64,000 nt of DNA from Pedobacter xixiisoli. Its GTDB lineage: Bacteria; Bacteroidota; Bacteroidia; Sphingobacteriales; Sphingobacteriaceae. A model generated the notes under the pieces. That model was not told the DNA's origin, ran no database searches, and saw nothing but the letters and a program-made list of their open reading frames with translations. How positions within the stretch are numbered: position 1 is the first letter of the stretch; each line of letters opens with the position of its first letter. The position numbers and the translations under genes were made by a program. Location of the stretch: NCBI RefSeq assembly GCF_900215335.1, contig NZ_OCMT01000004.1, positions 62,001 through 126,000 on the forward strand. Direction: 5' to 3'. Below, piece by piece: positions 22,708 through 31,185 of this stretch.

Positions 22708-25014
22708 ATGAAAAGGTTACAACTTTTAGTAACTGTTTTTGGCATTTTACTGTCTTTAAATACCTTCGCTAATTCATTAGTTAGCATTAAAGGTAAGGTT
22801 GTCGATGCCTCAACACAAGCACCTCTAGCTGGTGCAACACTTTATATTTCTGATTTAAAAACCAGTACAAGCACCAATACCAATGGTGAATTTACCTTCA
22901 ATAACGTCCCTTCAAAAGGTAAGTTCTTATTAGAGGTTCGTTATTTGGGCTACAAAACCACTTCAAAACTGATTGACTTAGCCACACAGCAAGAAATTAC
23001 CTTTGCTTTAGAACCGTCGGTAATAGAAAGTGCCGAAGTCGTCATTACCGGAACTCCATTTAGTGCCAACAACAAAACCAACAGTTTGGCCGTGGTATCG
23101 GTTAGCAGAGATAAATTGGCACAATCTGCCGCTACCAACTTGGTAGATGCCATTGCTAAAATTCCAGGAGTAGCGCAAGTAACTACTGGTGGCGCAATTT
23201 CAAAACCCACCATCAGAGGTTTAGGCTATAACCGCGTATTAACGATGGTTGATGGCGCAAGAGAAGAAGGCCAACAATGGGGCGATGAACATGGAGTGCA
23301 AGTAGATCAATTTGCTGCGGCTCGTATCGAAGTACTGAAAGGTCCAGCGAGTTTGCTTTACGGTTCTGATGCCTTGGGCGGTGTTATCAATATTATTGAT
23401 GATTTGGTGCCTGCCGAGGGAACTTACAACGGCAACTTCACCACCAACTACAACACCAACGGAGGCTTAACGGGCTCTTCGTTAATGATGCAAGGCAATA
23501 CTAAAGGTTTTGTTTATCGTGGTCGTGTGTCTTACAAAAATGCTTACGGTTTTGGCTATAAAGGCCATGTAGTGCCAAATGCAGGTTTTAACGAAATCAA
23601 CACGAGTGCCATGTTGGGCTTGAATAAAACTTGGGGTTATACGCACCTGAGTTTATCTCGCTTTGCAACCAATATTGGTTTGGTAGAAGAAGGTCCAGAT
23701 GCTGATGGAAACTATTTAGACGAAGAGGGAAATGTGATTAGCAAAAGTGATGCAAAATCGAGGTCGTTGAACTTACCTTTTCAAAATATCAACCATTATC
23801 GTGCAGCTTTAAATAGCAATGTACTTTTGGGTGGCGGTCAGTTAAAATCTACTTTTGCATTTCAGCGCAACATTAGAAAAGAGTTTGAGGAAACTAAAGA
23901 GGAGCCTGGTTTAAACTTAGGCTTAAACTCTTATACTTACGATGTAAAATATTCTTTCGCCAATAACGGAGTTTGGGAACCGACCATCGGTTTGCAGGGC
24001 ATGTACCAAACTAATAGAAACAGTGGTGAAGAATTTTTAGTACCTGATTATAATAGTAACAACATTGGTGCTTTTGCCTATTTGAAACGCAATTTCGAAA
24101 ATGGTGCGATCAACGCCGGTGTACGTTACGATTACAAAAAAATTGATGGTAAAGATTTGTTCGAAGATCATGGCGACCATCAAGACCAAGTCTTCAGTGC
24201 CTTTAACAATAGCTTTTCTAATTTTACAGGTTCTTTGGGTTTTGCATTTGATATCGCTAAAAACCTAAACTTGAAAGGAAACATTGGTTCTGGATTTAGA
24301 GCGCCAAACATTGCAGAGCTAGGTGCCAACGGTAAACACGAAGGTACTTTTAGATATGAAATTGGTAACAGCAATCTGAAACAGGAAACTAGTTTACAGT
24401 TCGATTTAGGTTTGACGTATCAAGCAGAAAACATTACTTTGGGCTTAAATGCCTACAGCAACAAAATCTATGATTACATTTATTTAAGCAACCTGAACGA
24501 TGAAACCATTGTGAACACCGACCATGATGGCAACACGGAAACTTTACCCGTTTATCGTTTCTTACAAACAGATGCTAACTTAATAGGTGGCGAAGCTTCG
24601 GTAGATTTTCATTTAATTAAGGCATTGCACTTTGAGAATACTTTTGCCTATGTGAAAGGCACTAACAAAGCCACCAATTCTCCTCTGCCATTTATTCCCG
24701 CAGCAAGTTTAAATAATGAGATCCGTTTTGAGCCGAACCTAAAAGGATTAAACGACAGCTTCATTAAAGTAGGTTTAACCAATGTTTTTAAACAAGATAG
24801 AATTGATGCTTTTGAAACAGAAACTGATGGCTACACCTTGTTTGACGCTGGAATTGGCACTTCCTTTAAAACTAAAAAAGGCAAGCTAAACGTTTGGATT
24901 ACTGGGCAAAACTTAACCAACAAACTTTATTATAACCACTTAAGCCGCTATAAATTAGCGAATATTTACAATCCTGGTCGTAATGTAAGTTTTGGAATTA
25001 GCGTGCCGTTGTAG
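22708..25014 (+). CDS. TonB-dependent receptor, metal-type (ZnuD-like candidate)
   Basis: A 768-aa outer-membrane receptor that takes up a ligand using TonB energy. Signal peptide (about 1-22), CarboxypepD_reg-like domain (about 25-110), plug with NLVDAIAKIPGVAQV, RGLGYNRVLTMVDG and GPASLLYGSDALGGVINI, then the barrel. His/Asp-rich extracellular-type loops (EDHGDHQDQ, NTDHDGNTE) fit a divalent metal ligand, as known for ZnuD-type receptors. The ATG at 22708 is preferred over a GTG at 22678 because the signal peptide starts there. The upstream His-rich protein supports metal uptake. No SusD partner. Confidence 0.85.
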   Translation: MKRLQLLVTVFGILLSLNTFANSLVSIKGKVVDASTQAPLAGATLYISDLKTSTSTNTNGEFTFNNVPSKGKFLLEVRYLGYKTTSKLIDLATQQEITFALEPSVIESAEVVITGTPFSANNKTNSLAVVSVSRDKLAQSAATNLVDAIAKIPGVAQVTTGGAISKPTIRGLGYNRVLTMVDGAREEGQQWGDEHGVQVDQFAAARIEVLKGPASLLYGSDALGGVINIIDDLVPAEGTYNGNFTTNYNTNGGLTGSSLMMQGNTKGFVYRGRVSYKNAYGFGYKGHVVPNAGFNEINTSAMLGLNKTWGYTHLSLSRFATNIGLVEEGPDADGNYLDEEGNVISKSDAKSRSLNLPFQNINHYRAALNSNVLLGGGQLKSTFAFQRNIRKEFEETKEEPGLNLGLNSYTYDVKYSFANNGVWEPTIGLQGMYQTNRNSGEEFLVPDYNSNNIGAFAYLKRNFENGAINAGVRYDYKKIDGKDLFEDHGDHQDQVFSAFNNSFSNFTGSLGFAFDIAKNLNLKGNIGSGFRAPNIAELGANGKHEGTFRYEIGNSNLKQETSLQFDLGLTYQAENITLGLNAYSNKIYDYIYLSNLNDETIVNTDHDGNTETLPVYRFLQTDANLIGGEASVDFHLIKALHFENTFAYVKGTNKATNSPLPFIPAASLNNEIRFEPNLKGLNDSFIKVGLTNVFKQDRIDAFETETDGYTLFDAGIGTSFKTKKGKLNVWITGQNLTNKLYYNHLSRYKLANIYNPGRNVSFGISVPL

Positions 25015-25037
25015 TATTGCACTTATTAGCATATTAG

Positions 25038-25109
25038 ACTTACGAAGTTTTTAAACGGCGAAGCCTTCACCTTATTTACAATTATAAGCTAAAGTTAAAC
25101 TTCGTAAGT
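25038..25109. repeat. Inverted repeat, ACTTACGAAGTTTTTAAACGGCGAAGCC family, copy 1
   Basis: The left arm ACTTACGAAGTTTTTAAAC is answered by GTTAAACTTCGTAAGT across a segment with GGCGAAGCC. It lies just after the TonB receptor stop. A related copy is at 38968-39052. Confidence 0.75.
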
Positions 25110-25188
25110 CTTCAAGAATTGACATTCATAGTCCGTCATACCCAACTCGATTGGGTATTGTAAAGCGAAAGAAAGTCAATATAATTTC

Positions 25189-25268
25189 CGTCATTTCGAA
25201 CGTAGAGAGAAATCTAGCATCATGTAGTTGGTTGCTAGATTTCTCCTCCTTCGTTCGTCGAAATGACG
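25189..25268. repeat. Inverted repeat, CGTCATTTCGAA family, copy 3
   Basis: Typical arms CGTCATTTCGAACG...GAGAAATCTAG and CTAGATTTCTCC...TCGAAATGACG, between the receptor and the ABC operon. The short open frame across this region has no coding character and was rejected. Confidence 0.85.
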
Positions 25269-25394
25269 AAAACATAAAAGAAGTCCTTCATACACAAATG
25301 AAGAGCTTTTCTTTTTCTATCTCACCCATTCTCTCCAATCATCCTCAAAAAATTATTTACAAAAAATTTGGAGATCAAAAATTTAGAATTACTT

Positions 25395-25420
25395 TAGTGT
25401 ATTATTTAACTAATACACTA
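25395..25420. promoter_or_regulatory. Operator for GntR (YtrA-type) regulator
   Basis: A perfect inverted repeat, TAGTGTATTA-N6-TAATACACTA, lies two bases before the ATPase ATG. The outer AGTGTA...TACACT half-sites resemble, from memory, the AGTGTA/TACACT operator of Bacillus YtrA. The operon itself encodes a GntR protein of that type, so autoregulation is the simplest reading. Confidence 0.8.
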
Positions 25421-25422
25421 GT

Positions 25423-26250
25423 ATGATAAAGATAGACAATCTAAATTTTAGCTATAGCAAGCATAGAGTTCTCTTTAAGGATATCAGCATGCAACTGAGC
25501 AGTGGTCATATCTACGGACTATTGGGCAAAAATGGTGCAGGCAAATCAACCTTATTAAAAAACTTAGCCGGTTTGGTATATGCACAAAGTGGAAAAATTG
25601 AAGTTTTAGGCTTAGACCCTGCAAAAAGACAACCTGCACTATTGCAGCAAATCTGTTTCATTCCCGAAGAGTTTCATTTACCAGCTATCAAAATCGATAG
25701 TTATGTAAAAGCCAATGCTGCTTTCTATCCAGAATTCGACCATCAATACTTTGCAGATTTATTGAAAGAGTTTGATATCCCAGTTGGACAAAAATTGATT
25801 GACATGAGTTACGGACAGAAAAAGAAAGTGATTATCTCTTTCGGTTTAGCAACCAATGCCAAGTTAGTGATCATGGACGAACCAACCAACGGTTTAGACA
25901 TTCCTTCTAAAGCGCAGTTCCGTAAAATTATGGCATCTGCATTAACGGAAGATAAATGCATCATTATTTCTACTCACCAAGTACGCGATTTGGATAATTT
26001 GATTGACACCGTAATTATGTTGGATGAAAATAAAATTGCGCTAAAAGCTACGGTAGAAGAAATTACAGACAAGCTTTCTTTCAAACGCCTAAAAGAAATT
26101 GATGAAACGGTAATCTATGCCGAACCTTCTTTAGCTGGCTACAATGCAGTAATGCCAAATTATCATCAAGAAGATAGCAAGCTAGATATGGAATTGCTCT
26201 TTAATGCAGTTTTAGCAGAGAAAAACAAACTGAAACCAATTTTTAACTAA
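25423..26250 (+). CDS. ABC transporter ATP-binding protein (YtrB-like)
   Basis: A 275-aa nucleotide-binding domain: Walker A GKNGAGKST, signature MSYGQKKK (the C-loop, slightly degenerate), Walker B LVIMDEPTNGLD, and a switch His in STHQ. It powers the transporter formed with the next gene. The operator for the operon's GntR regulator lies two bases upstream, so translation starts immediately after the regulatory site. The permease follows after 6 bp. Confidence 0.92.
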   Translation: MIKIDNLNFSYSKHRVLFKDISMQLSSGHIYGLLGKNGAGKSTLLKNLAGLVYAQSGKIEVLGLDPAKRQPALLQQICFIPEEFHLPAIKIDSYVKANAAFYPEFDHQYFADLLKEFDIPVGQKLIDMSYGQKKKVIISFGLATNAKLVIMDEPTNGLDIPSKAQFRKIMASALTEDKCIIISTHQVRDLDNLIDTVIMLDENKIALKATVEEITDKLSFKRLKEIDETVIYAEPSLAGYNAVMPNYHQEDSKLDMELLFNAVLAEKNKLKPIFN

Positions 26251-26256
26251 ACAGAC

Positions 26257-27027
26257 ATGAACAATACTTTCGACTTACATCGTTTTACGCTATTGCTTAA
26301 GAGGCAGTGGCTAGAGTTTGGTAAAATCTTTTTGATTACGTTATTGGTGGCTACAGGTGTTGTTGCTGCATTTTACGCACTAACGCTGTTACCTTTACAA
26401 GAACTTGGCTACATTTCTGATCAATTGCGCTTTAGAGAGCCGCTTTTCATCATATTTGGTTTTTTGTTCATTAGCATCATTGCAAGTTCATATTTTGCTC
26501 ATCTGGGGCAAAAATCTAAAGCCATCATCGATTTATTGATACCAGCTTCTACTTTTGAGAAGTTTTTAGCTGGGTTTTTCTTCACTTCGATTTTATCTGT
26601 ACTCGCTTTTCTTCTAATTTTTACGATTACAGATTGGGCTTTCATTACCTATATCAAATCATACTTCAGAACAGGAGACTTAAAGGAATTAGCAGAAGTG
26701 AAAACATTTTTCAGCAAAAATGAAATCGGCACATTTGCTCCTGTATATGTAATGCCTTTTACTGTTACCAGTGTTTTCCTACTTGGATCAGCTTATTTCA
26801 ACAGGTTCCACTACATTAAAACTGCCATCTGTGTAATGCTTTTTAGTGGCGCATGGACTTACATTGTAATGAACGTGGTAGATGTACTATTGAGCGGTAA
26901 AACTTCAATTAATTTAGGCAACAATGGCAAAGATACCATGGAGTGGCTATTGTTCTCTATTATAGCACTATGCACATTGGTGGTTTTGAGCATCACCTAC
27001 GTTCGCCTTAAAGAAAAAGAGGTTTAA
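26257..27027 (+). CDS. ABC transporter membrane subunit of the GntR-controlled operon
   Basis: A 256-aa membrane protein with about six hydrophobic helices, lacking similarity I can place in a named permease family. Its position, 6 bp after the ATPase gene and 16 bp before the GntR gene, makes it the transporter's membrane partner. Substrate unknown; YtrA-type operons in Firmicutes handle cell-wall-active antibiotics or stress, but transfer of that role to this organism is inference. Confidence 0.8.
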   Translation: MNNTFDLHRFTLLLKRQWLEFGKIFLITLLVATGVVAAFYALTLLPLQELGYISDQLRFREPLFIIFGFLFISIIASSYFAHLGQKSKAIIDLLIPASTFEKFLAGFFFTSILSVLAFLLIFTITDWAFITYIKSYFRTGDLKELAEVKTFFSKNEIGTFAPVYVMPFTVTSVFLLGSAYFNRFHYIKTAICVMLFSGAWTYIVMNVVDVLLSGKTSINLGNNGKDTMEWLLFSIIALCTLVVLSITYVRLKEKEV

Positions 27028-27043
27028 TTTTAAAGAGAGAAAC

Positions 27044-27412
27044 ATGGAATTTAGAGATAACAAAGCGATATATCTTCAGATAGCCGAATATGTTTGCGAG
27101 CATATTTTACTGGAGAAATGGCAAGCTGACCAAAAAATCCCATCGGTGCGGGAAATGGCAGTAACGCTAGAAGTAAACCCCAATACAGTAATGCGTACTT
27201 ACGAATTACTTCAAAATAAGAATATCATTAACAACAAAAGAGGTATAGGTTTTTTTGTGGCTGAAGAGGCGGTAGCAAATGTAAAAAGCTATAGAAAAGC
27301 TCAGTTTATGGAAGATGAGTTGCCTATCGTATTTAGAAATATCTATTTGCTGAACATAGATTTTGAAGAGTTACAAACTCGCTATAACACTTTTGTTAAA
27401 GAAAACTTTTAA
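27044..27412 (+). CDS. GntR family transcriptional regulator, YtrA subfamily
   Basis: A 122-aa regulator: a winged helix-turn-helix (about 10-78) with the GntR pattern KIPSVREMAVTLEVNPNTVMRTYELL, then a short C-terminal helical tail, the hallmark of the YtrA subfamily, which lacks a large ligand domain. It is encoded third in the operon; the perfect palindrome at 25395-25420 is the predicted binding site, implying repression of its own operon. Confidence 0.92.
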   Translation: MEFRDNKAIYLQIAEYVCEHILLEKWQADQKIPSVREMAVTLEVNPNTVMRTYELLQNKNIINNKRGIGFFVAEEAVANVKSYRKAQFMEDELPIVFRNIYLLNIDFEELQTRYNTFVKENF

Positions 27413-27423
27413 TACTTGAACTC

Positions 27424-28263
27424 ATGAAAACCAGTAATAAATTATTAATTGCTTTTGCAGCTGCACTTATCATTGTTCCGATTTTGAGTATGGTATATGC
27501 TTCAAAAGCTTACTACATAGATAGCCAGACTTGGGCTGATTTAGAGAAGCAAAATGACAGCTTCGATGGCAAATCAGAAAACATGGAAGCCATTCAATTG
27601 AACCAATTTAATGCCATTAGCATTGCCGATGGGAAGGAATATACCTTCTACATTCGCTTAATTAAGGATAACAAATTTGGTATCAAGATATATAAAGAGC
27701 ATAAAGACTTGGTAAAGTGCAGTGTAGATAAAGATGGAAAGCTACAAATTACCTTAACAGGCAAAAACGTAGAACGTCGTTACATTAATTTGTTGATTTA
27801 TGCACCAACCACAAATGCCTTAAACGTGAATAACGCTTCAACAATTGAGCTAAATGCAAAAGGAGATTCCATAGTTGTAAATCTTAAGAAGTTCGAAGAT
27901 TTTAGATTTGGTAGAGATGCGAAATTCCAAAAAGCAAGTATTAACGCTGAAGATGGCTATACAATTTTTGAGGGAAATACAGCCGCAAAATCGATATACC
28001 TAAATTTAAAGAATGCAAACTTTAGAAGTGCGGGAGTATCTTTTGAAGACTTAGATATCGCTTCGGCAGGAAAATCTGACATTGATGTATTTGGTGGCAA
28101 AGCCAATAAGGAAAAATACGCCATCCGCAACCTAGCTTTGAAAACTACAGACAGTGCCAACGTTACTTTCAGATCTATTGATATTGGAAAAGCCAAAGGT
28201 TCTTTATCAGACCAAACCATTATTCAAATACCTGTTGCTAACTTAAAACAGATATTGAAGTAA
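27424..28263 (+). CDS. Exported DUF2807-like protein, fourth gene of the ABC operon
   Basis: A 279-aa protein with one N-terminal membrane helix (about 8-26, weakly signal-like) and then a repetitive beta-rich region. Alternating short strands such as LNVNNASTIELNA and ANFRSAGVSFEDLDIASAG resemble the right-handed helix of DUF2807-type putative adhesins. It starts 11 bp after the GntR gene, so it is co-transcribed. Its role with the transporter is unknown; it could be a periplasmic sensor or structural partner. Confidence 0.6.
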   Translation: MKTSNKLLIAFAAALIIVPILSMVYASKAYYIDSQTWADLEKQNDSFDGKSENMEAIQLNQFNAISIADGKEYTFYIRLIKDNKFGIKIYKEHKDLVKCSVDKDGKLQITLTGKNVERRYINLLIYAPTTNALNVNNASTIELNAKGDSIVVNLKKFEDFRFGRDAKFQKASINAEDGYTIFEGNTAAKSIYLNLKNANFRSAGVSFEDLDIASAGKSDIDVFGGKANKEKYAIRNLALKTTDSANVTFRSIDIGKAKGSLSDQTIIQIPVANLKQILK

Positions 28264-28283
28264 TCAGCAATTGGCGATAAAAC

Positions 28284-28364
28284 CGTCATTTCGAACGCAG
28301 AGAGAAATCTAACATTCTATTTACTACTTGTTAGATTTCTCCTCCTTCGTTCGTCGAAATGACG
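28284..28364. repeat. Inverted repeat, CGTCATTTCGAA family, copy 4
   Basis: Arms CGTCATTTCGAACGCAGAGAG...AAATCTAAC and GTTAGATTTCTCC...CGTCGAAATGACG, between the end of the ABC operon and the convergent hutH gene. Confidence 0.85.
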
Positions 28365-28456
28365 ACAAACCGTCTAATCTGGAGAACTTACTACTTAAAA
28401 ACCCCTAACCTTATGATTTTCCTTATCGTAATCCTAATTATTCTTTGCCAAGCTTG

Positions 28457-29935
28457 CTAGTTTTGAATAAACTGCAAGGCAGCTTTAATATCCGTTGCCA
28501 GCAATCTATCTGCATCGTTAAAGCCTACTACCACTCTAAAATCCTGCATCAATTTTTCAATTTTTGGAGATGATTTTAATGGTCTTCTCAATTCTAAAGC
28601 TTGTGTTGCAGTAATCAGTTCGATGGCCAAAATACGTTCTACATTTTCTACCACACGCAAACATTTGGTAGCGGCATTAGCGCCCATACTTACATGGTCT
28701 TCCTGACCGTTGCTACTTACAATGCTATCTACCGATGCTGGTGTACACAACTGTTTATTCTCGCTAGCAATAGATGCTGCAGTATATTGCGTAATCATCA
28801 ATCCAGAATTTAAACCCGCATTTTTCACCAAGAATGGTGGTAAACCTCGTGTTCCAGAAATCAGTTGGAAAGTTCTTCTTTCAGAGATAGAACCGATTTC
28901 GGCCAATGCCAAACACATAAAATCCAAAGTCAAAGCCAATGGTTGTCCGTGGAAATTACCTGCCGAAATAATCAAATCTTCATCAGGAAATACATTAGGA
29001 TTATCCGTTACCGAGTTAATTTCCGTTTCAAAAACGGACTGAATGTATGTTACGCTATCCTTACTTGCACCATGCACTTGCGGCACACAACGAAATGAAT
29101 AAGGGTCTTGCGTTTGCTTACCTTTTTGTACAATCAGCTCGCTTCCTTCTAGCCAGCTTTTTATATTTTCTGCTGTCTGCAACTGCCCCTTATGCGGACG
29201 AATGATGTGGCTTAGGTTTAAAAATGGATCAATGCGACAATCAAAAGCATCGATAGCGGTGGAAGCAATGGCATCGGCCCAAGCCAGTAAATTTTGAGCT
29301 TTTAACAAACAATGAACCCCATAAGCACTCATAAATTGTGTACCGTTAATCAACGCTAAACCTTCCTTACTTTGCAACGTTAAAGATTGCCAGCCGAGTT
29401 GCTCGTATAATTTAGCAGTGCTGATTTGTTTATCTTTATACCAAACATCGCCCTCGCCAATTAGCGGCAAAGCCAAATGTGCCAAAGGAGCTAAATCTCC
29501 AGAAGCTCCTAATGAACCTTGGGTATAAACTACTGGCAAAATATCATGATTATAGAAATCTATCAATCGTCGTACTGTAGTCAAAGCAATGGCAGAATGA
29601 CCATAACTCAAAGACTGAATTTTTAACAAAAGCATCAACTTTACAATCGGCTTTGGCACTTCATTTCCAGTTCCACAAGCGTGAGACAGCAGTAAATTAT
29701 GTTGAAGTTGTGTGAGTTTATCTGCTTCAACTTTTACATTTTGCAGGTAACCAAAACCAGTGTTAATTCCGTAGATGGGCTCTTCGGTTCTACTCATTTT
29801 ATCATCCAAATAAGCTCTGCATTTAATAATTTTTTCTTCAGCAACAGCCGATAAAGCAATTTTTTGCGATGAATGAATAATTTCTTGGATAGCAGCAATA
29901 GTTAACCTATTAACGCCTACGTTGTACACGGTCAT
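28457..29935 (-). CDS. hutH: Histidine ammonia-lyase
   Basis: A 492-aa enzyme that deaminates histidine to urocanate, the first step of histidine degradation. The MIO cofactor triad Ala-Ser-Gly is at residues 144-146 within GSLGASGDLAPLAHL. The conserved Tyr is in PIYGINTGFG near residue 55, and QDPYSFRCVPQVHG is present. Phenylalanine/tyrosine ammonia-lyases share this fold, but hutU in the same region supports histidine as substrate. It stands alone, divergent from a hydrolase gene. Confidence 0.93.
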   Translation of the reverse strand: MTVYNVGVNRLTIAAIQEIIHSSQKIALSAVAEEKIIKCRAYLDDKMSRTEEPIYGINTGFGYLQNVKVEADKLTQLQHNLLLSHACGTGNEVPKPIVKLMLLLKIQSLSYGHSAIALTTVRRLIDFYNHDILPVVYTQGSLGASGDLAPLAHLALPLIGEGDVWYKDKQISTAKLYEQLGWQSLTLQSKEGLALINGTQFMSAYGVHCLLKAQNLLAWADAIASTAIDAFDCRIDPFLNLSHIIRPHKGQLQTAENIKSWLEGSELIVQKGKQTQDPYSFRCVPQVHGASKDSVTYIQSVFETEINSVTDNPNVFPDEDLIISAGNFHGQPLALTLDFMCLALAEIGSISERRTFQLISGTRGLPPFLVKNAGLNSGLMITQYTAASIASENKQLCTPASVDSIVSSNGQEDHVSMGANAATKCLRVVENVERILAIELITATQALELRRPLKSSPKIEKLMQDFRVVVGFNDADRLLATDIKAALQFIQN

Positions 29936-30025
29936 ATCAATTCCATTTGGTCGCTTAAAAGTATAAATAATGATAAATTTAAACTAATTTGTTTCCTTCA
30001 CGTTTATACTATTATTCGATTTATT

Positions 30026-31009
30026 ATGAAACGTTTACTCTTATTTGCCGTTGCTTTTATTTTCAGTATCAACTTGTTTGCTCAAAAAACCGATACTTTA
30101 TCCATCACTTTAGAGCAGGTAAAATATGCTTATCCCGTAAAATATTTACCAATACAGGTAGAAGGGCAAGATTTACGAATGGCTTACATGGACGTGGCAC
30201 CAACCTCCAAAGCTAATGGCAGAACGGTGATGTTATTTCATGGCAAAAACTTTGGCGGTTATTACTGGACTAACGTCATCAAGGCATTAACAGCGAGCGG
30301 TTATCGTGTAATTGTTCCCGACCAAATTGGTTTTGGCAAATCGTCCAAAGCATTTATCCATTATAGTTTTCATCAAATGGCCAAATGGAATAGCCAATTA
30401 TTGGATAGTTTGAAGATTTATAAAGCTGTGATTTTAGGTCACTCTATGGGTGGAATGTTAGCTACTCGTTTTGCGTTATTATTTCCAGAAAAAACGGAAA
30501 AATTAGTATTAGAAAATCCAATTGGATTAGAAGACTACAGAGCATTTGTACCTTATGTTACTACCGAACAACAATATAAGACCGAGCTAAAAACTACTGC
30601 AGAAAGTGTAAAGAAATATTATCAGAATTCCTATTTTACCGAGTGGAAACCGGAATATGACGATTTGGTGCGCATTGCTGGTGGTGTAACTTTCAGCGCC
30701 GATTATCCACGCTGGGCAAAAGTAGCAGCATTAACTTTTACCATGATTTACGAACAACCTGTAGTGCATGAATTTCCGTATGTGAAGGTACCAACTTTGT
30801 TATTAATTGGTAAAGAAGACAAAACCATTGTTGGTAAAGGTTTGCTTAGTACCGAAGACCAAAAAAAGTACGGACAGTATAAGGTTTTAGGAAAAGCTAC
30901 CGCAGCTAAAATACCAGGTTCTAAACTGATTGAATTTGATGGCCTTGGGCATATTCCTCACTTAGAAAAACCAGAGGAGTTTATGAAAGCGCTGATTGGG
31001 AATTTGTAA
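30026..31009 (+). CDS. Secreted alpha/beta hydrolase
   Basis: A 327-aa exported alpha/beta hydrolase. Signal peptide about 1-20 (ending FAQ). The nucleophile elbow is GHSMGG, the acid is in the LLIGKEDKTIVG segment, and the His is in GLGHIPH near the C-terminus, so all three catalytic positions are present. The oxyanion region HGKNFGGYYW is normal. Substrate unknown. The 90-bp divergent spacer from hutH must contain both promoters. Confidence 0.88.
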   Translation: MKRLLLFAVAFIFSINLFAQKTDTLSITLEQVKYAYPVKYLPIQVEGQDLRMAYMDVAPTSKANGRTVMLFHGKNFGGYYWTNVIKALTASGYRVIVPDQIGFGKSSKAFIHYSFHQMAKWNSQLLDSLKIYKAVILGHSMGGMLATRFALLFPEKTEKLVLENPIGLEDYRAFVPYVTTEQQYKTELKTTAESVKKYYQNSYFTEWKPEYDDLVRIAGGVTFSADYPRWAKVAALTFTMIYEQPVVHEFPYVKVPTLLLIGKEDKTIVGKGLLSTEDQKKYGQYKVLGKATAAKIPGSKLIEFDGLGHIPHLEKPEEFMKALIGNL

Positions 31010-31034
31010 ATTGAAGCACAACCATAAATCAAAA

Positions 31035-31100
31035 CGTCATTGCGAGGCACGAAGCAATCTTTCCAATTAATAAAAGATTGCTTCGTGCCTCGCAATGACG
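31035..31100. repeat. Inverted repeat, CGTCATTGCGAGG family, full copy
   Basis: A near-perfect 26-bp-arm palindrome: CGTCATTGCGAGGCACGAAG and its complement CTTCGTGCCTCGCAATGACG, both extended by AATCTT/AAGATT-like bases. It lies between convergent genes. Confidence 0.9.
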
Positions 31101-31185
31101 ACAAAGTTTGAAAAGTAATTATTTCCTCTCTACAATCATATAACTCACTTTCTGAAATGAAGACCGATTTATGCAAATGCTTAGT

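Noticed and set aside
25151..25426. 91-codon frame before the ABC operon
   Set aside because: It runs through an inverted repeat and ends inside the ATPase start; the sequence reads as repeat, not protein.
29960..30010. AGTATAAA...TTTATACT pair before the hydrolase
   Set aside because: Arms of eight AT-rich bases across a long spacer are expected by chance in this DNA.
29989..30216. 75-codon frame overlapping the hydrolase start
   Set aside because: Out of frame with the clear signal-peptide-containing hydrolase gene; a shadow.
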